Assembly (NCBI GenBank): GCA_947587085.1 | Contig: CANPXX010000011.1 | Coordinates: 1-36,104 of the forward strand | Origin: an uncultured Clostridia bacterium | Lineage (GTDB): Bacteria > Bacillota > Clostridia > Christensenellales > Borkfalkiaceae | Length of the DNA stretch: 36,104 bases | Direction of reading: 5' to 3' | Shown here: positions 7,131-15,348 of the stretch, piece by piece | Position numbering within the stretch: position 1 is the stretch's first letter | Layout: each line of letters begins with the position of its first letter | Notes under the pieces: generated by a model | Told to the model about the DNA's origin: nothing | Seen by the model: only the letters and a program-made list of their open reading frames with translations | Databases searched by the model: none | Position numbers and translations under genes: made by a program

Positions 7131-9134
7131 ATGGACGTAAGAGAGCTGGCGGGCGTGGGAGAGAAGCGCGCCGCGGAACTCAAAAAGATGGGCATCGGCA
7201 CGGCGGAGGAGCTCCTTCGCTTCTTTCCGCGCACCTATCTCGACATGACGCAGCGCGTCTCGGTGCGCGAGCTCTTCCATAACGATTTCGCCCTCGTCGC
7301 CTGCCGCCTGACGGGCGCGGAGCCCGTCCGCCGCACGGGCAGACGCTCCTTCGTGCGCGCATGGCTGGAACAGGGGGGAGACACCTTCTCCGCCGTCTGG
7401 TTCAACATGCCCTATCTCGCCCCCCGCTTGAAGGAGGGGGAGTATCTCTTCTACGGGAGGGTGCAGAACCGTTACGGGCAGGTCTCCCTCATCAATCCGA
7501 GCTTCGAACCGTTGGAGCGCAATTCCCGCCTCAAAGGGCTCGTGCCCGTCTATTCGCTCAAATCGGGGGTCTCCCAGCGCGCCGTGCGCGACGCGGTGCG
7601 GGCGGCGCTCGACAGCGTGTGCGTGCGGACGGTCATCCCCGCCGAACTTGTCGGCGAGTTTTCGCTCTCCCCGCTCGGCGAAGCTTACCGCGCCGTCCAT
7701 GCGCCCTCCTCCCAACGGGAGATGCAGAGGGGGGCGGAGCGCATCGCCGTGGAGGAATACTTCAAGCTCATCGCGGCGTTCCGCCTCGTGAAGGGGGACC
7801 GCACCGTGCCGCGGAACAGGCGGTATACCGCCACCGAACGGGAGGTCGCCGCGTTCGAGAGGCGGTTTCCCTTCACCTTCACCGCGGGACAGCAGGCCGC
7901 CGTGCGCGCCGTCTATGACGATCTGGCTTCTCCCCACCGCATGAACAGGCTCTTGCAGGGCGACGTGGGGAGCGGCAAGACGGCGGTGGCGCTCACGGGC
8001 ATCTTCATCGCGGTCAAGAGCGGCTATCAGGCGGCGTACCTCTCGCCCACCGAAGTGCTCGCCGCGCAGAACTTCCAACTGTTGCAGACGCTCTTTCCCG
8101 ACTATCGGGTCGGCTATCTCGCGGGGGGCTCCTCCGCGAAGGAGAAGCGGGAGATAAAAGCCGCCCTCGCGCGGGGGGAGATCGATATCCTCTGCGGAAC
8201 GCACGCCGTCTTGCAGGCGGACGTGGAATTCTCCTCGCTCGCCTTCTGCGTGTGCGACGAACAGCACCGCTTCGGCGTGGCACAGCGCAACCTCCTCGGG
8301 GAGAAGGGGGAGGCGCCCGATATGCTCGTGATGTCCGCAACGCCCATCCCGCGCACCCTCTCCCTCGTCTTTTACGGTGATCTCGACGTGACGACCATTC
8401 CCGACAAGCCGAAGGAGCGGCAGGAGGTCTCCACCTCCGTCATCCCCGAGCGGCGGTACCGCGACATGCTCGCCTACATCCGCGGCGAGGTGAAGCGGGG
8501 CAGACAGGCTTACTTCGTCTGCGCCAAGATCGAGGACGACGACGGACAGGTGACGTCGGTGACCGAACTGTATGACGAGCTCCGCACCCTTCTCCCCGAC
8601 GTGCGCTTCCTCCTCCTCCACGGCAAGATGAAGGAGCGGGAGAAGTCGGAGATCATGGGCGCGTTCAAGCGGGGGGAGGCGGATTGCCTCGTCTCGACGA
8701 CGGTCATCGAGGTGGGTGTGGACGTGCCGAACGCCACCATCATGGTCATCTGCAACGCCGAGCGGTTCGGGCTGTCGCAGCTGCACCAGCTGCGCGGGCG
8801 CGTGGGGCGGGGGAGCGAGAAGAGCTATTGCTTCCTGCTCGCGGGAGAGCTCGGGGAGACCGCGTCGGAGCGGCTGAACATCTTAAAGACGACGTCGGAC
8901 GGCTTCGCCCTCGCCGAGAAGGACCTCGAGCTCCGCGGGAGCGGCGACTTCCTCGGGACCCGCCAGAGCGGCAAATTTTTGAGCGAGATCAAGAATCTGC
9001 ACTACGGGACGCAGGCGATCTTCACGGCGAAAAAGCTGGTGGACGAGGCGTTCGCGCGGGGGTTGGACCGTGAGGAGATCCGCCGCGCCGCCATGGAGCG
9101 GTACGAGAGCCTCAAAGACGTCGTCCTCAACTGA
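7131..9134 (+). CDS. recG: ATP-dependent DNA helicase RecG
   Basis: Superfamily-2 helicase that reverses stalled forks and processes branched DNA; 667 residues, normal size. The protein starts with the GVGEKRAAEL helix-hairpin segment, followed by an OB-fold wedge domain. Helicase motifs are Walker A GDVGSGKT (about 277-284), DEQHRFGV (about 375), SATPIPRT, LLHGKM, STTVIEVGVDVPNAT and QLHQLRGRVGRG (about 550-561), with the C-terminal TRB region near ELRGSGDFLGTRQSG. AGGGAG ends only two bases before the ATG, an unusually tight spacing. No recG promoter is obvious, so it probably depends on read-through from yloU-fakA. Confidence 0.96.
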   Translation: MDVRELAGVGEKRAAELKKMGIGTAEELLRFFPRTYLDMTQRVSVRELFHNDFALVACRLTGAEPVRRTGRRSFVRAWLEQGGDTFSAVWFNMPYLAPRLKEGEYLFYGRVQNRYGQVSLINPSFEPLERNSRLKGLVPVYSLKSGVSQRAVRDAVRAALDSVCVRTVIPAELVGEFSLSPLGEAYRAVHAPSSQREMQRGAERIAVEEYFKLIAAFRLVKGDRTVPRNRRYTATEREVAAFERRFPFTFTAGQQAAVRAVYDDLASPHRMNRLLQGDVGSGKTAVALTGIFIAVKSGYQAAYLSPTEVLAAQNFQLLQTLFPDYRVGYLAGGSSAKEKREIKAALARGEIDILCGTHAVLQADVEFSSLAFCVCDEQHRFGVAQRNLLGEKGEAPDMLVMSATPIPRTLSLVFYGDLDVTTIPDKPKERQEVSTSVIPERRYRDMLAYIRGEVKRGRQAYFVCAKIEDDDGQVTSVTELYDELRTLLPDVRFLLLHGKMKEREKSEIMGAFKRGEADCLVSTTVIEVGVDVPNATIMVICNAERFGLSQLHQLRGRVGRGSEKSYCFLLAGELGETASERLNILKTTSDGFALAEKDLELRGSGDFLGTRQSGKFLSEIKNLHYGTQAIFTAKKLVDEAFARGLDREEIRRAAMERYESLKDVVLN

Positions 9135-9136
9135 CG

Positions 9137-9172
9137 ACACCGCCGACGGAGCGCGCTCCGTCGGCGGTGTTT
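9137..9172. terminator. Convergent hairpin after recG
   Basis: A perfect 34-nt palindrome (17-bp arms, 9137-9153 and 9154-9170) directly after the recG stop and before the end of the convergent S41 gene. The T tail is poor, but the stem is very stable; it probably stops transcription from either side. Confidence 0.7.
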
Positions 9173-9216
9173 CATAGATTCCCCTCGCAAAATTTCTGTT
9201 TGTTACTTGTATCGAT

Positions 9217-10461
9217 TTATTGTTCCAGCCAATGGGTCGCAACGGACAGGTCGATATCCTCGAAGATATGCTTCGGCGTCCACGGGACATAGACATCGGG
9301 GGCAAGCCCTTTGCCTCTCGTCCCTTTGCCGCTGTCGATCGCCTTGCTCCGCGAGGTGGGATAATGCAGAACGTATTCTCCGAAATCAAACCTCATAAGG
9401 TTGGAATAGTCGTTGATTCCCATGGTCGGACGCCCGATGACCGTCACCTTTTGCAGGCGGGAGGCGATCTCTACGAAACTTTCCGCCGAAGAGGCGCAGG
9501 AACAGTCGGTCAGGAGAACGACCTTCTCGGGGCAGCGCGTGCCCCTTGCGGGGAACAAAAACCCATCGGGCTTTGCGGGCAAAAATCCTTTCCCTTTGTT
9601 CCTTTTTAATTCCTCGATTTGCCCGATAAAGTACTTGCGGACCTCGTCGGAAGCGGCGCTTTCGAGATGCTCCCGATAGATTTCGATACGCCCGTCTGTA
9701 TTCCGCTCGCTATAAAGCGTCTCGTCCTCCGCGGGGAAAATCGGCTTGCCGCACAGAATATCGTCCTCGGCGAGCAAGAATTTCAAAAGCGGCAAAAAGA
9801 CGGTATCGCTCCCGCCGCAGTTGTTCCTTACATCTATAATAAGATTTTCGGTGCGAGTAATATCGTTTGCGGCATGAGCTACGATTGACGAGATATCTCC
9901 TTCGTCAAAAAAATTCGTAAGTTTTATGTAGTAGCAATTCTCATTGAGAAACTTACAAATACAAGAGGGGTCGCCGATTCCTCTGTTGACATCTGTCCGG
10001 ACGGAATAATCGAACGTCGTTTCGGAGCGGACGGTGATTACGTCGGCATTTGCTATGACGATCTCCCAACGTTCGCCCTGGCGGTCGGGCGAATCGCAGT
10101 CGAAAAACACGGAAAATTTTTCGGCGGCTCTTTCGATCGTCATTCCGTCGATGGCGACGATCTCGTCTCCTTTCGAAAACGGCAATCCGCTTTCCGCATG
10201 GGTGACGAACAGACTGTTTCCGTATCTTCTGACGTGAAAGCCGATATATATGCGGAGATTCTTTTTATAAAAATAGAGGTGTCCCCAAACTTTGAACGTC
10301 GCCAAATATTGATCCACCGCAAACAAAAAGTTGCGGTCGGGCATGTCGTCGGTGATTTCAGAGACAAAAAAGCGGGGATCGCCGCCCTGTATATCGCGGC
10401 AGAACGAGGCGTCTTTTTGGCAAATATCGATGATCGTTTTTGCTATTTCGGTCTTTGTCAT
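9217..10461 (-). CDS. S41-family serine peptidase-like protein, apparently cytosolic
   Basis: 414 residues of the C-terminal-processing-peptidase (S41) fold. A PDZ-like stretch (about 80-110: GNSLFVT...FSKGDEIVAIDG) precedes the core strands YYIKLTNF (177-184) and LIIDVRNNCGGSD (207-219). The segment LTDCSCASSAESF (317-329) aligns with the catalytic TxSAxE region, placing the nucleophile at S324. The block VIGRPTMG (341-348) follows. There is no signal peptide or membrane helix, unlike secreted CtpA/CtpB, so it resembles intracellular S41 or tricorn-like proteins; the target is unknown. Codons are more AT-rich than in neighbours, hinting at later acquisition. It is transcribed alone from its own promoter. 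Confidence 0.82.
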   Translation of the reverse strand: MTKTEIAKTIIDICQKDASFCRDIQGGDPRFFVSEITDDMPDRNFLFAVDQYLATFKVWGHLYFYKKNLRIYIGFHVRRYGNSLFVTHAESGLPFSKGDEIVAIDGMTIERAAEKFSVFFDCDSPDRQGERWEIVIANADVITVRSETTFDYSVRTDVNRGIGDPSCICKFLNENCYYIKLTNFFDEGDISSIVAHAANDITRTENLIIDVRNNCGGSDTVFLPLLKFLLAEDDILCGKPIFPAEDETLYSERNTDGRIEIYREHLESAASDEVRKYFIGQIEELKRNKGKGFLPAKPDGFLFPARGTRCPEKVVLLTDCSCASSAESFVEIASRLQKVTVIGRPTMGINDYSNLMRFDFGEYVLHYPTSRSKAIDSGKGTRGKGLAPDVYVPWTPKHIFEDIDLSVATHWLEQ

Positions 10462-10490
10462 GATTTCAGCTAAACCCCTGTATCGCTTCT

Positions 10491-10519
10491 ATTATACCAT
10501 AAACCTACACGAAAAGCAA
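10491..10519 (-). promoter_or_regulatory. Promoter of the S41 peptidase gene
   Basis: Minus-strand TTGCTT (complement of 10514-10519), 17 bp, and TATAAT (complement of 10491-10496), about 30 nt before the ATG at 10461. No strong ribosome binding site is seen. Confidence 0.65.
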
Positions 10520-10624
10520 GCAAGGCAGGTATCGCCCCACAGATTTCATGATGAAGCCCGCCGAGGCAAGCGGAGTTTGCGCCGTATTGCGCCGCAGATA
10601 TGGGGCAGAACTTTTGGCGGACGT

Positions 10625-10664
10625 ATAAAAGTCAAATACGCACCCCGTCTGAGGTGCGTATTTG
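10625..10664 (-). terminator. tmRNA terminator
   Basis: A 12-bp stem (CAAATACGCACC, 10633-10644, with GGTGCGTATTTG, 10653-10664) begins 7 nt after the CCA end of tmRNA on the minus strand and is followed by GACTTTTAT. Between this and the S41 promoter (about 10520-10624) I see no gene. Confidence 0.75.
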
Positions 10665-10671
10665 CTTGTGA

Positions 10672-11057
10672 TGGTGGACCTGCGCAGAATTGAACTGCGG
10701 TCTTACAAGGTTCCTCCGCGGACCCTACACGCTTAGTCGGCGATCGGTCTCGTCCGCGGGCGGTTCGCCGACAGTCCGTTCCGCGGGCATGCTTCCGAAA
10801 TTCATCGTCCCGAGGGGGAAGCCAACCGCGGGACAACGTTCCCTACTTCATGACGCCTTCGATCCCGCCGTAGGATTCGGGAAGGAGACGGAGCTCAACG
10901 CTGTTAAGCCGCAAGTGCTACGCGGCGGGAAACCCGACGTGCAGCGGTAGAACGTCTGCTTTTAGAATCAGCATTCAAAATTTTTCCGTTTTTACGGAGC
11001 CGAGCCTCCGGCGTGCGTCCGACGAAATCCGCTTGCAATCGAATCCGAAACAGGCCC
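10672..11057 (-). ncRNA. ssrA: Transfer-messenger RNA (tmRNA)
   Basis: A one-piece tmRNA of 386 nt that rescues stalled ribosomes and tags their products for degradation. The 5' end GGGCCTG pairs with CAGGTCC before the encoded ACCA, giving a 7-bp acceptor stem with the G3-U70 pair recognised by alanyl-tRNA synthetase. The 5' half has the conserved GTTTCGGATTCGA. The 3' half has CGACTAAGCGTGTAGG and a T arm, CGCAG-TTCAATT-CTGCG. The internal tag frame ends in VALAA-stop (10904-10972). Its promoter and terminator flank it. It fills most of what would otherwise be an 800-base gap between the S41 and ABC-F genes. Confidence 0.96.
10904..10972 (-). other. tmRNA tag-peptide reading frame, 22 residues
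   Basis: Starting from resume codon GCT (10972-10970), the frame reads ADSKSRRSTAA, then RRVSRR, and ends VALAA before TAA (10906-10904). The VALAA end is the ClpXP/FtsH-type degron seen in most tags. Length (22) and charge (six Arg, one Lys, one Asp) are unusual compared with the short acidic tags of many clostridia. The resume codon is inferred from the ALAA end and the position after the 5' half; one codon of uncertainty is possible. Confidence 0.8.
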
Positions 11058-11084
11058 GATCGCGGCGATCCGCTTTCCTTATAT

Positions 11085-11113
11085 AGTATATACACGCGCG
11101 CGGAAAAAGTCAA
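11085..11113 (-). promoter_or_regulatory. ssrA promoter
   Basis: Minus-strand TTGACT (complement of 11108-11113), 17 bp, and TATACT (complement of 11085-11090), roughly 28 nt before the mature 5' end at 11057. Confidence 0.75.
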
Positions 11114-11192
11114 ACAAAACGCGCACAAATTCAAAGGGATAGGGGAAAGCGGGGAGCGCGGAAAGAAAATCGCGCCGAAAGCCCCAATTTGT

Positions 11193-11221
11193 TTGCGCTT
11201 CGGGGGAGAATATGGTATAAT
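11193..11221 (+). promoter_or_regulatory. Promoter of the ABC-F gene
   Basis: TTGCGC (11193-11198), 17 bp and TATAAT (11216-11221), about 40 nt before the ATG. Confidence 0.65.
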
Positions 11222-11262
11222 GTGCACCGTCGTCTTGCGGATGCGGACGGAGAGAGGAGAAC

Positions 11263-12840
11263 ATGTTACAGGTCAACGGAGTCAGTCTGCAATACGGGAG
11301 CAAGAAGCTCTTCGAGGACGTCAATCTCAAATTCACCAAGGGGAACTGCTACGGCATCATCGGCGCGAACGGCGCGGGCAAGAGCACGTTTTTGAAGGTG
11401 CTTTCTGGGGAGATCGAGCCCAACAAGGGGGAGGTCATCCTCGACAAGAACGAGCGCATGAGCGTGCTCGCGCAGAACCAGAACAAGTACGATTACGAGA
11501 CCGTTCTCCGCACCGTGATGCTCGGACACGGAAGGCTCGTGGAGATCATGGACGAAAAGGAGGCGCTGTACGCGCACGCCGAATTCACCGAAGAGGACGG
11601 CGAGCGGGCGGCGGAGCTCGAGAGCGAGTTCGCCGAGCTCGGCGGCTGGGAGGCGGAGAGCGAGGCGCAGACTCTCCTCAACGAGCTCGACATCCCCGAG
11701 GAGTATCATTCCCTCCGCATGGGGGAGCTGGACGGCAAACAGAAGGTGCGCGTCCTCCTCGCGCAGGCGCTCTTCGGGAATCCCGACGTGCTCCTTTTGG
11801 ACGAGCCCACCAACAATCTCGACCTCAAAACCGTTCGGTGGCTCGAAAACTATCTTTTGGATTTCGAGAACGCCATCATCATCGTCTCGCACAACCGCCA
11901 CTTCCTCAACAAGGTGTGCACGCACATCTGCGACGTCGATTTCGGGAAGATCAACCTGTATCTCGGCAACTACGACTTCTGGTATCAGACCTCCCAGCTC
12001 ATGGCCCGCCAACAGCGCGACGCCAACAAGAAGGCCGAACAGCGCGCCGCCGAGCTCAAGGAGTTCATCGCCCGCTTCGCCGCCAACGCCTCCAAGTCGC
12101 GGCAGGCGACTTCGCGCAAGAAGGAGCTCGAAAAGCTCACCATCTCCGACTTCAAGCCCTCCCTCCGCAAATATCCCTTCATCGACTTCAAATTCGAGCG
12201 GGAGATCGGCAACGACATCCTCGCGGTGGAGGGGCTCACCAAGAAGGGCTTCTTCGAGAACCTCTCCTTCACAGTGCAGAAGGGGGACAAGATCGGGATC
12301 CTCTCCGACAAGTCCACCTCCGTCACCATGCTGTACGACATCCTCACGGGCAAGGCGGAGCCGGACGGCGGCACGGTGAAGTGGGGCAAGACCATCCAAT
12401 ACGGGTACTTCCCTGTGGACAACGGCTCCTTCTTCGACGGCTGTTCGCTCACCCTCGTGCAGTGGCTCTCGCAGTTCAGCAAGGACCATTACGAGGAGTA
12501 TCTCCGCGGCTGGCTGGGGCGCATGCTCTTCTCGGGCGAGGAGGCGCTCAAAGAGGCAAGGGTGCTTTCGGGCGGCGAGAAGGTGCGCTGCATGCTCGCC
12601 AAGATGATGCTCGAAGGGGGGAATTTCCTCATCTTCGACGAGCCGACCAACCACCTCGACCTCGAGAGCATCACGGCGCTCAACAACGGGTTGACCGCCT
12701 TCAAGGGGTGCATGCTCCTCACCTCGCACGATCAGGAGCTCATGAATACCGTCTGCAACCGCATCATCGCGATCGACGGCGGAAAGACCTTCGACAAGAA
12801 CGTGACCTTCGATGAATATCTCGATCTCGTGAACGCCTGA
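11263..12840 (+). CDS. ABC-F family ATPase (YbiT/YkpA-like)
   Basis: 525 residues with two ABC ATPase domains and no membrane segment; ABC-F proteins act on the ribosome (translation factors or antibiotic protection). Domain 1 has Walker A GANGAGKST (about 35-43) and Walker B LLLDEPTNNLDL (about 177-188), but its signature is GELDGKQ instead of LSGGE. The inter-domain linker includes NASKSRQATSRKKELEKL. Domain 2 has signature LSGGEKVRC and Walker B IFDEPTNHLDLES, but its Walker A is degenerate (GILSDKSTSVTM). The composite site Walker A1 plus signature 2 is therefore intact, and the other is not. I recall the same pattern in a Clostridia/Bacteroidetes branch of the family. A clean AGAGGAG ribosome binding site precedes the ATG. 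Confidence 0.92.
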   Translation: MLQVNGVSLQYGSKKLFEDVNLKFTKGNCYGIIGANGAGKSTFLKVLSGEIEPNKGEVILDKNERMSVLAQNQNKYDYETVLRTVMLGHGRLVEIMDEKEALYAHAEFTEEDGERAAELESEFAELGGWEAESEAQTLLNELDIPEEYHSLRMGELDGKQKVRVLLAQALFGNPDVLLLDEPTNNLDLKTVRWLENYLLDFENAIIIVSHNRHFLNKVCTHICDVDFGKINLYLGNYDFWYQTSQLMARQQRDANKKAEQRAAELKEFIARFAANASKSRQATSRKKELEKLTISDFKPSLRKYPFIDFKFEREIGNDILAVEGLTKKGFFENLSFTVQKGDKIGILSDKSTSVTMLYDILTGKAEPDGGTVKWGKTIQYGYFPVDNGSFFDGCSLTLVQWLSQFSKDHYEEYLRGWLGRMLFSGEEALKEARVLSGGEKVRCMLAKMMLEGGNFLIFDEPTNHLDLESITALNNGLTAFKGCMLLTSHDQELMNTVCNRIIAIDGGKTFDKNVTFDEYLDLVNA

Positions 12841-12851
12841 CCCTTTCGCGC

Positions 12852-12876
12852 GGCTCCCTTCGGGGAGCCTTTTTTT
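12852..12876 (+). terminator. Terminator after the ABC-F gene
   Basis: GGCTCCC, tetraloop TTCG, GGGAGCC, then T7 (12870-12876). A textbook intrinsic terminator. Confidence 0.95.
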
Positions 12877-12905
12877 GTGCGAAGGAAACACGCGAGGGGG
12901 GAATT

Positions 12906-12963
12906 TGATAAGATCTATCATTTTGAGTCGATTTTTATAAAATCTCCTTGAAATTTTTTTCAA
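12906..12963. repeat. Three short AT-rich inverted repeats upstream of the antiporter promoter
   Basis: TGATA-AGATC-TATCA (12906-12920), GATTTT-TAT-AAAATC (12930-12944) and TTGAAA-TTTT-TTTCAA (12948-12963) lie in a row just upstream of the -35 box. They could be regulator sites or merely AT-rich sequence. Confidence 0.35.
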
Positions 12964-12970
12964 ATCTCAC

Positions 12971-12999
12971 TTGTTTTTTTGCGCCCGCTCTGCTATAAT
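12971..12999 (+). promoter_or_regulatory. Antiporter promoter
   Basis: TTGTTT (12971-12976), 17 bp and TATAAT (12994-12999). Confidence 0.65.
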
Positions 13000-13006
13000 A
13001 CATACA

Positions 13007-13047
13007 CTCTCGCGGAGGAAGGGCTACCCCTTCGGCGCGCGGGAGAG
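13007..13047 (+). promoter_or_regulatory. Leader hairpin over the antiporter ribosome binding site
   Basis: CTCTC (13007-13011) can pair with GAGAG (13043-13047) and GCG (13012-13014) with CGC (13038-13040), enclosing an inner stem GAAGGG (13018-13023) / CCCTTC (13028-13033). The outer 3' arm holds part of the purine tract GGGAGAGGGA that must serve as ribosome binding site for 13062, so translation could be controlled here. Confidence 0.4.
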
Positions 13048-13061
13048 GGAAGTCACCGAAC

Positions 13062-14507
13062 ATGTTGGATCAATTCTACAATAAGATCGGCGCAACGTCG
13101 CCCGTGCCCGTCGTCATCATTTCGGTGGCGATCATGTTGCTTGCGGGCTTTTTGGGGACGCGGGTGACCAAGCTGCTCAAACTGCCCAACGTCACCGCCT
13201 ATATCCTCGTCGGAATCGTGCTCGGACCGTACTGCCTCGACCTCGTGCCCGAGTACGTCTCGTCGGGCATGGACTTCATCTCGGACATCGCGCTCGCCTT
13301 CATCGCGTTCAGCGTGGGCGAATATTTCCGCTTCTCCGTCCTCAAAAAGGAGGGCGGGGCGGTGGTGGTGATCACCCTCTTCGAGGCGCTCCTCGCCTCC
13401 GTTCTCGTGTTCGTGCTCACCTATTTCATCCTGCATCTCGGGCTGGCGTTCTCCATCATTTTGGCGGCGCTCGCCTCGGCGACCGCGCCCGCCTCCACCA
13501 TGATGACCATCCGCCAGACCAAGGCGCACGGCGAATTCGTGGATACCCTCTTCGGCGTCGTCGCCCTCGACGACGTCGTCAGCCTCCTCGCGTACAGCGT
13601 GGCGGTCTCCGTCGCGCTCGCCTCGCTCGGGAGCGGCTTTACCGCCGCGGACATCCTCCTGCCCATCGCGTGGAATCTCATGATGATCGCGGTCGGCGTC
13701 GCCTTCGGCTTCCTGCTCAAAGTGCTCATGGCGAAGCGCTCCACCGACAACCGCCTCATCGTCTCGGTCGCCTTTCTCTTCGCCATGTGCGGGATCGGCG
13801 CCGCCGTGGACGTCTCGCCCCTGCTCGGGTGCATGGCGATGGGGACGGTGTACATCAACGTGTCGGGCGACGACAAACTCTTCAAACAGCTCAACTATTT
13901 CAGCCCGCCCATCCTTCTGCTCTTCTTCGTGAAGTCCGGTCTCGGCTTCCGTCTCGATTCCCTCGTCAGCGCGGAGAGTGCCCCGGGGGGGATGCCCCTG
14001 CTCGTCATCGGCGTGCTGTACTTCGTGGTGAGAATCGTCGGGAAGTATTGCGGCGCGTTCGTCGGATGCGCCATCGCCAAGAAGCCGAAAAAGGTGCGCA
14101 ACTATCTCGGGATGGCGCTCACGCCGCAGGCGGGCGTCGCGATCGGGCTCGCCGTGTTAGGCGCCCGCGTGCTCGGCGGCGAGACGGGCGCCATGCTCGA
14201 GACCATCGTCCTCTCGTCGAGCATCCTCTACGAGCTCATCGGTCCCGCGCTCGCGAAACTTTCGCTCTACCTTTCGGGCTCGTACGGAAAGGAGGGCGTG
14301 GAGGAGGGCGCGCCGCCTTCCTCGCGCGAGGAGGAGGTCGCTTCCTTAAAGGAGCGGCTGTGCGCCATCCAGAAGGAGCTCTCCGTCAAAGAATACGCGC
14401 GTTCGCCCGAGGAGGAGGCATTCTTGGAGGCGACCCTTCCCGCCGAGGAGGATTCGGACTCCGCGGGCGCGCAGTACAACCGAAAAAAATTCATCAATAA
14501 GAGGTGA
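13062..14507 (+). CDS. CPA2-type cation:proton antiporter (Na+/H+ exchanger domain)
   Basis: 481-residue polytopic membrane protein of the monovalent cation:proton antiporter-2 family, exchanging Na+ or K+ for H+. About twelve hydrophobic segments span residues 15-405. The unwound-helix motif SATAPAST and the acidic pair in GVVALDDVVS (about 169-170) correspond to the ion site of this fold. A hydrophilic, Glu-rich tail (about 410-481) is cytosolic; no TrkA-N or TrkA-C domain is attached. It lies 3 nt upstream of the MgtC-like gene, so both should be translated from one message. The transported ion cannot be told from sequence. Confidence 0.88.
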   Translation: MLDQFYNKIGATSPVPVVIISVAIMLLAGFLGTRVTKLLKLPNVTAYILVGIVLGPYCLDLVPEYVSSGMDFISDIALAFIAFSVGEYFRFSVLKKEGGAVVVITLFEALLASVLVFVLTYFILHLGLAFSIILAALASATAPASTMMTIRQTKAHGEFVDTLFGVVALDDVVSLLAYSVAVSVALASLGSGFTAADILLPIAWNLMMIAVGVAFGFLLKVLMAKRSTDNRLIVSVAFLFAMCGIGAAVDVSPLLGCMAMGTVYINVSGDDKLFKQLNYFSPPILLLFFVKSGLGFRLDSLVSAESAPGGMPLLVIGVLYFVVRIVGKYCGAFVGCAIAKKPKKVRNYLGMALTPQAGVAIGLAVLGARVLGGETGAMLETIVLSSSILYELIGPALAKLSLYLSGSYGKEGVEEGAPPSSREEEVASLKERLCAIQKELSVKEYARSPEEEAFLEATLPAEEDSDSAGAQYNRKKFINKR

Positions 14508-14510
14508 CAT

Positions 14511-15227
14511 ATGCCTACCGATTTTCTTGCCGATCTCCTCGGGGATTGGTCGCGCGAGGTCAACATCGCGTCAACCGCCTTTAAGACGGTGCTCGTCATC
14601 ATCATGGCGCTCATCTTGGGATGCGAGCGCGCGCGCAACCGCCATGCCGCGGGACTGCGCACCTTCATCGTGCTCTCCATCGGCTCGATGTTCGCGGGGA
14701 TAGGGGACATGTTCTTCATCACCGTGCTCGGCGTGAGCTTCTCCTTCCTGTCGGCGGCGGTGTTCATCGGCATCTCCGTCATCACGGCGAACACCATCAT
14801 CTTCTCCTCCAAGAACCAGCTCATGGGGCTCACGACCTCCGTCGGCATGTGGGCGATGACCATCATCTCCGCCATCCTCGGCTTCGGGCTGTACACCGCC
14901 GCCCTCATCGGGTTCGCCGCCCTCATGGTGGGACTGCTCGGCTTCTCGGGCATCGAGCGGTACATCAAAAACAAGTCCGACCACTTCGAGATCCATCTCG
15001 AACTCAAATCGAGGAGCGGCTTGCAGGAGTTCACCGCGGCGGCGCGGGAGTTCGGACTCACCATCGACAATCTCGAAGTCAACCCCGCCTATGCAAATTC
15101 GGGGCTGAGCGTGTACACCGTCAAGTTCACCATCGCGGACAAGACTCTCCGCAAGAAGAGCCACGGCGACATCATCGAGGCGCTCTCCGTTTTAGACTGC
15201 GTGTATTACGTCGAAAAAATTGGATGA
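14511..15227 (+). CDS. MgtC/SapB family membrane protein
   Basis: 238 residues: a hydrophobic MgtC domain (about 20-145) with the hallmark LGCERARNRHAAGLRTF and IGSMFAGIGD, then a soluble ACT-like C-terminal domain (about 155-238). MgtC proteins are linked to Mg2+ limitation, acid stress and, in Salmonella, inhibition of the F-type ATPase. The ribosome binding site AGGTGA lies within the end of the antiporter gene, 3 nt intergenic, so the pair probably acts together in ion or pH homeostasis (inference). Confidence 0.9.
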   Translation: MPTDFLADLLGDWSREVNIASTAFKTVLVIIMALILGCERARNRHAAGLRTFIVLSIGSMFAGIGDMFFITVLGVSFSFLSAAVFIGISVITANTIIFSSKNQLMGLTTSVGMWAMTIISAILGFGLYTAALIGFAALMVGLLGFSGIERYIKNKSDHFEIHLELKSRSGLQEFTAAAREFGLTIDNLEVNPAYANSGLSVYTVKFTIADKTLRKKSHGDIIEALSVLDCVYYVEKIG

Positions 15228-15252
15228 GCCAAAAAGCTCCGCGATATGCGCT

Positions 15253-15292
15253 CCGCGCCCCCGTTCCGCAAGCGAACGGGGGCGCGGTTTTT
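15253..15292 (+). terminator. Terminator of the antiporter-mgtC operon
   Basis: A 14-bp perfect stem (CCGCGCCCCCGTTC, 15253-15266, with 15274-15287), a 7-nt loop and T5. Confidence 0.95.
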
Positions 15293-15348
15293 GTCTTGCG
15301 CCGCCCGCCTTTTCGACCCGAAAAAGGGGCGAAAAAGAAGCTCTCGAC

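Noticed and set aside
10920-10957. Alternative tmRNA tag frame ADVLPLHVGFPAA
   Set aside because: It ends in a TAG with PAA, but the overlapping frame ending VALAA-TAA fits the universal tag terminus much better.
10672-11057. Split (two-piece) tmRNA or a tRNA gene here
   Set aside because: The 5' and 3' acceptor strands pair perfectly in the order of a one-piece tmRNA, and no other tRNA fold is present.
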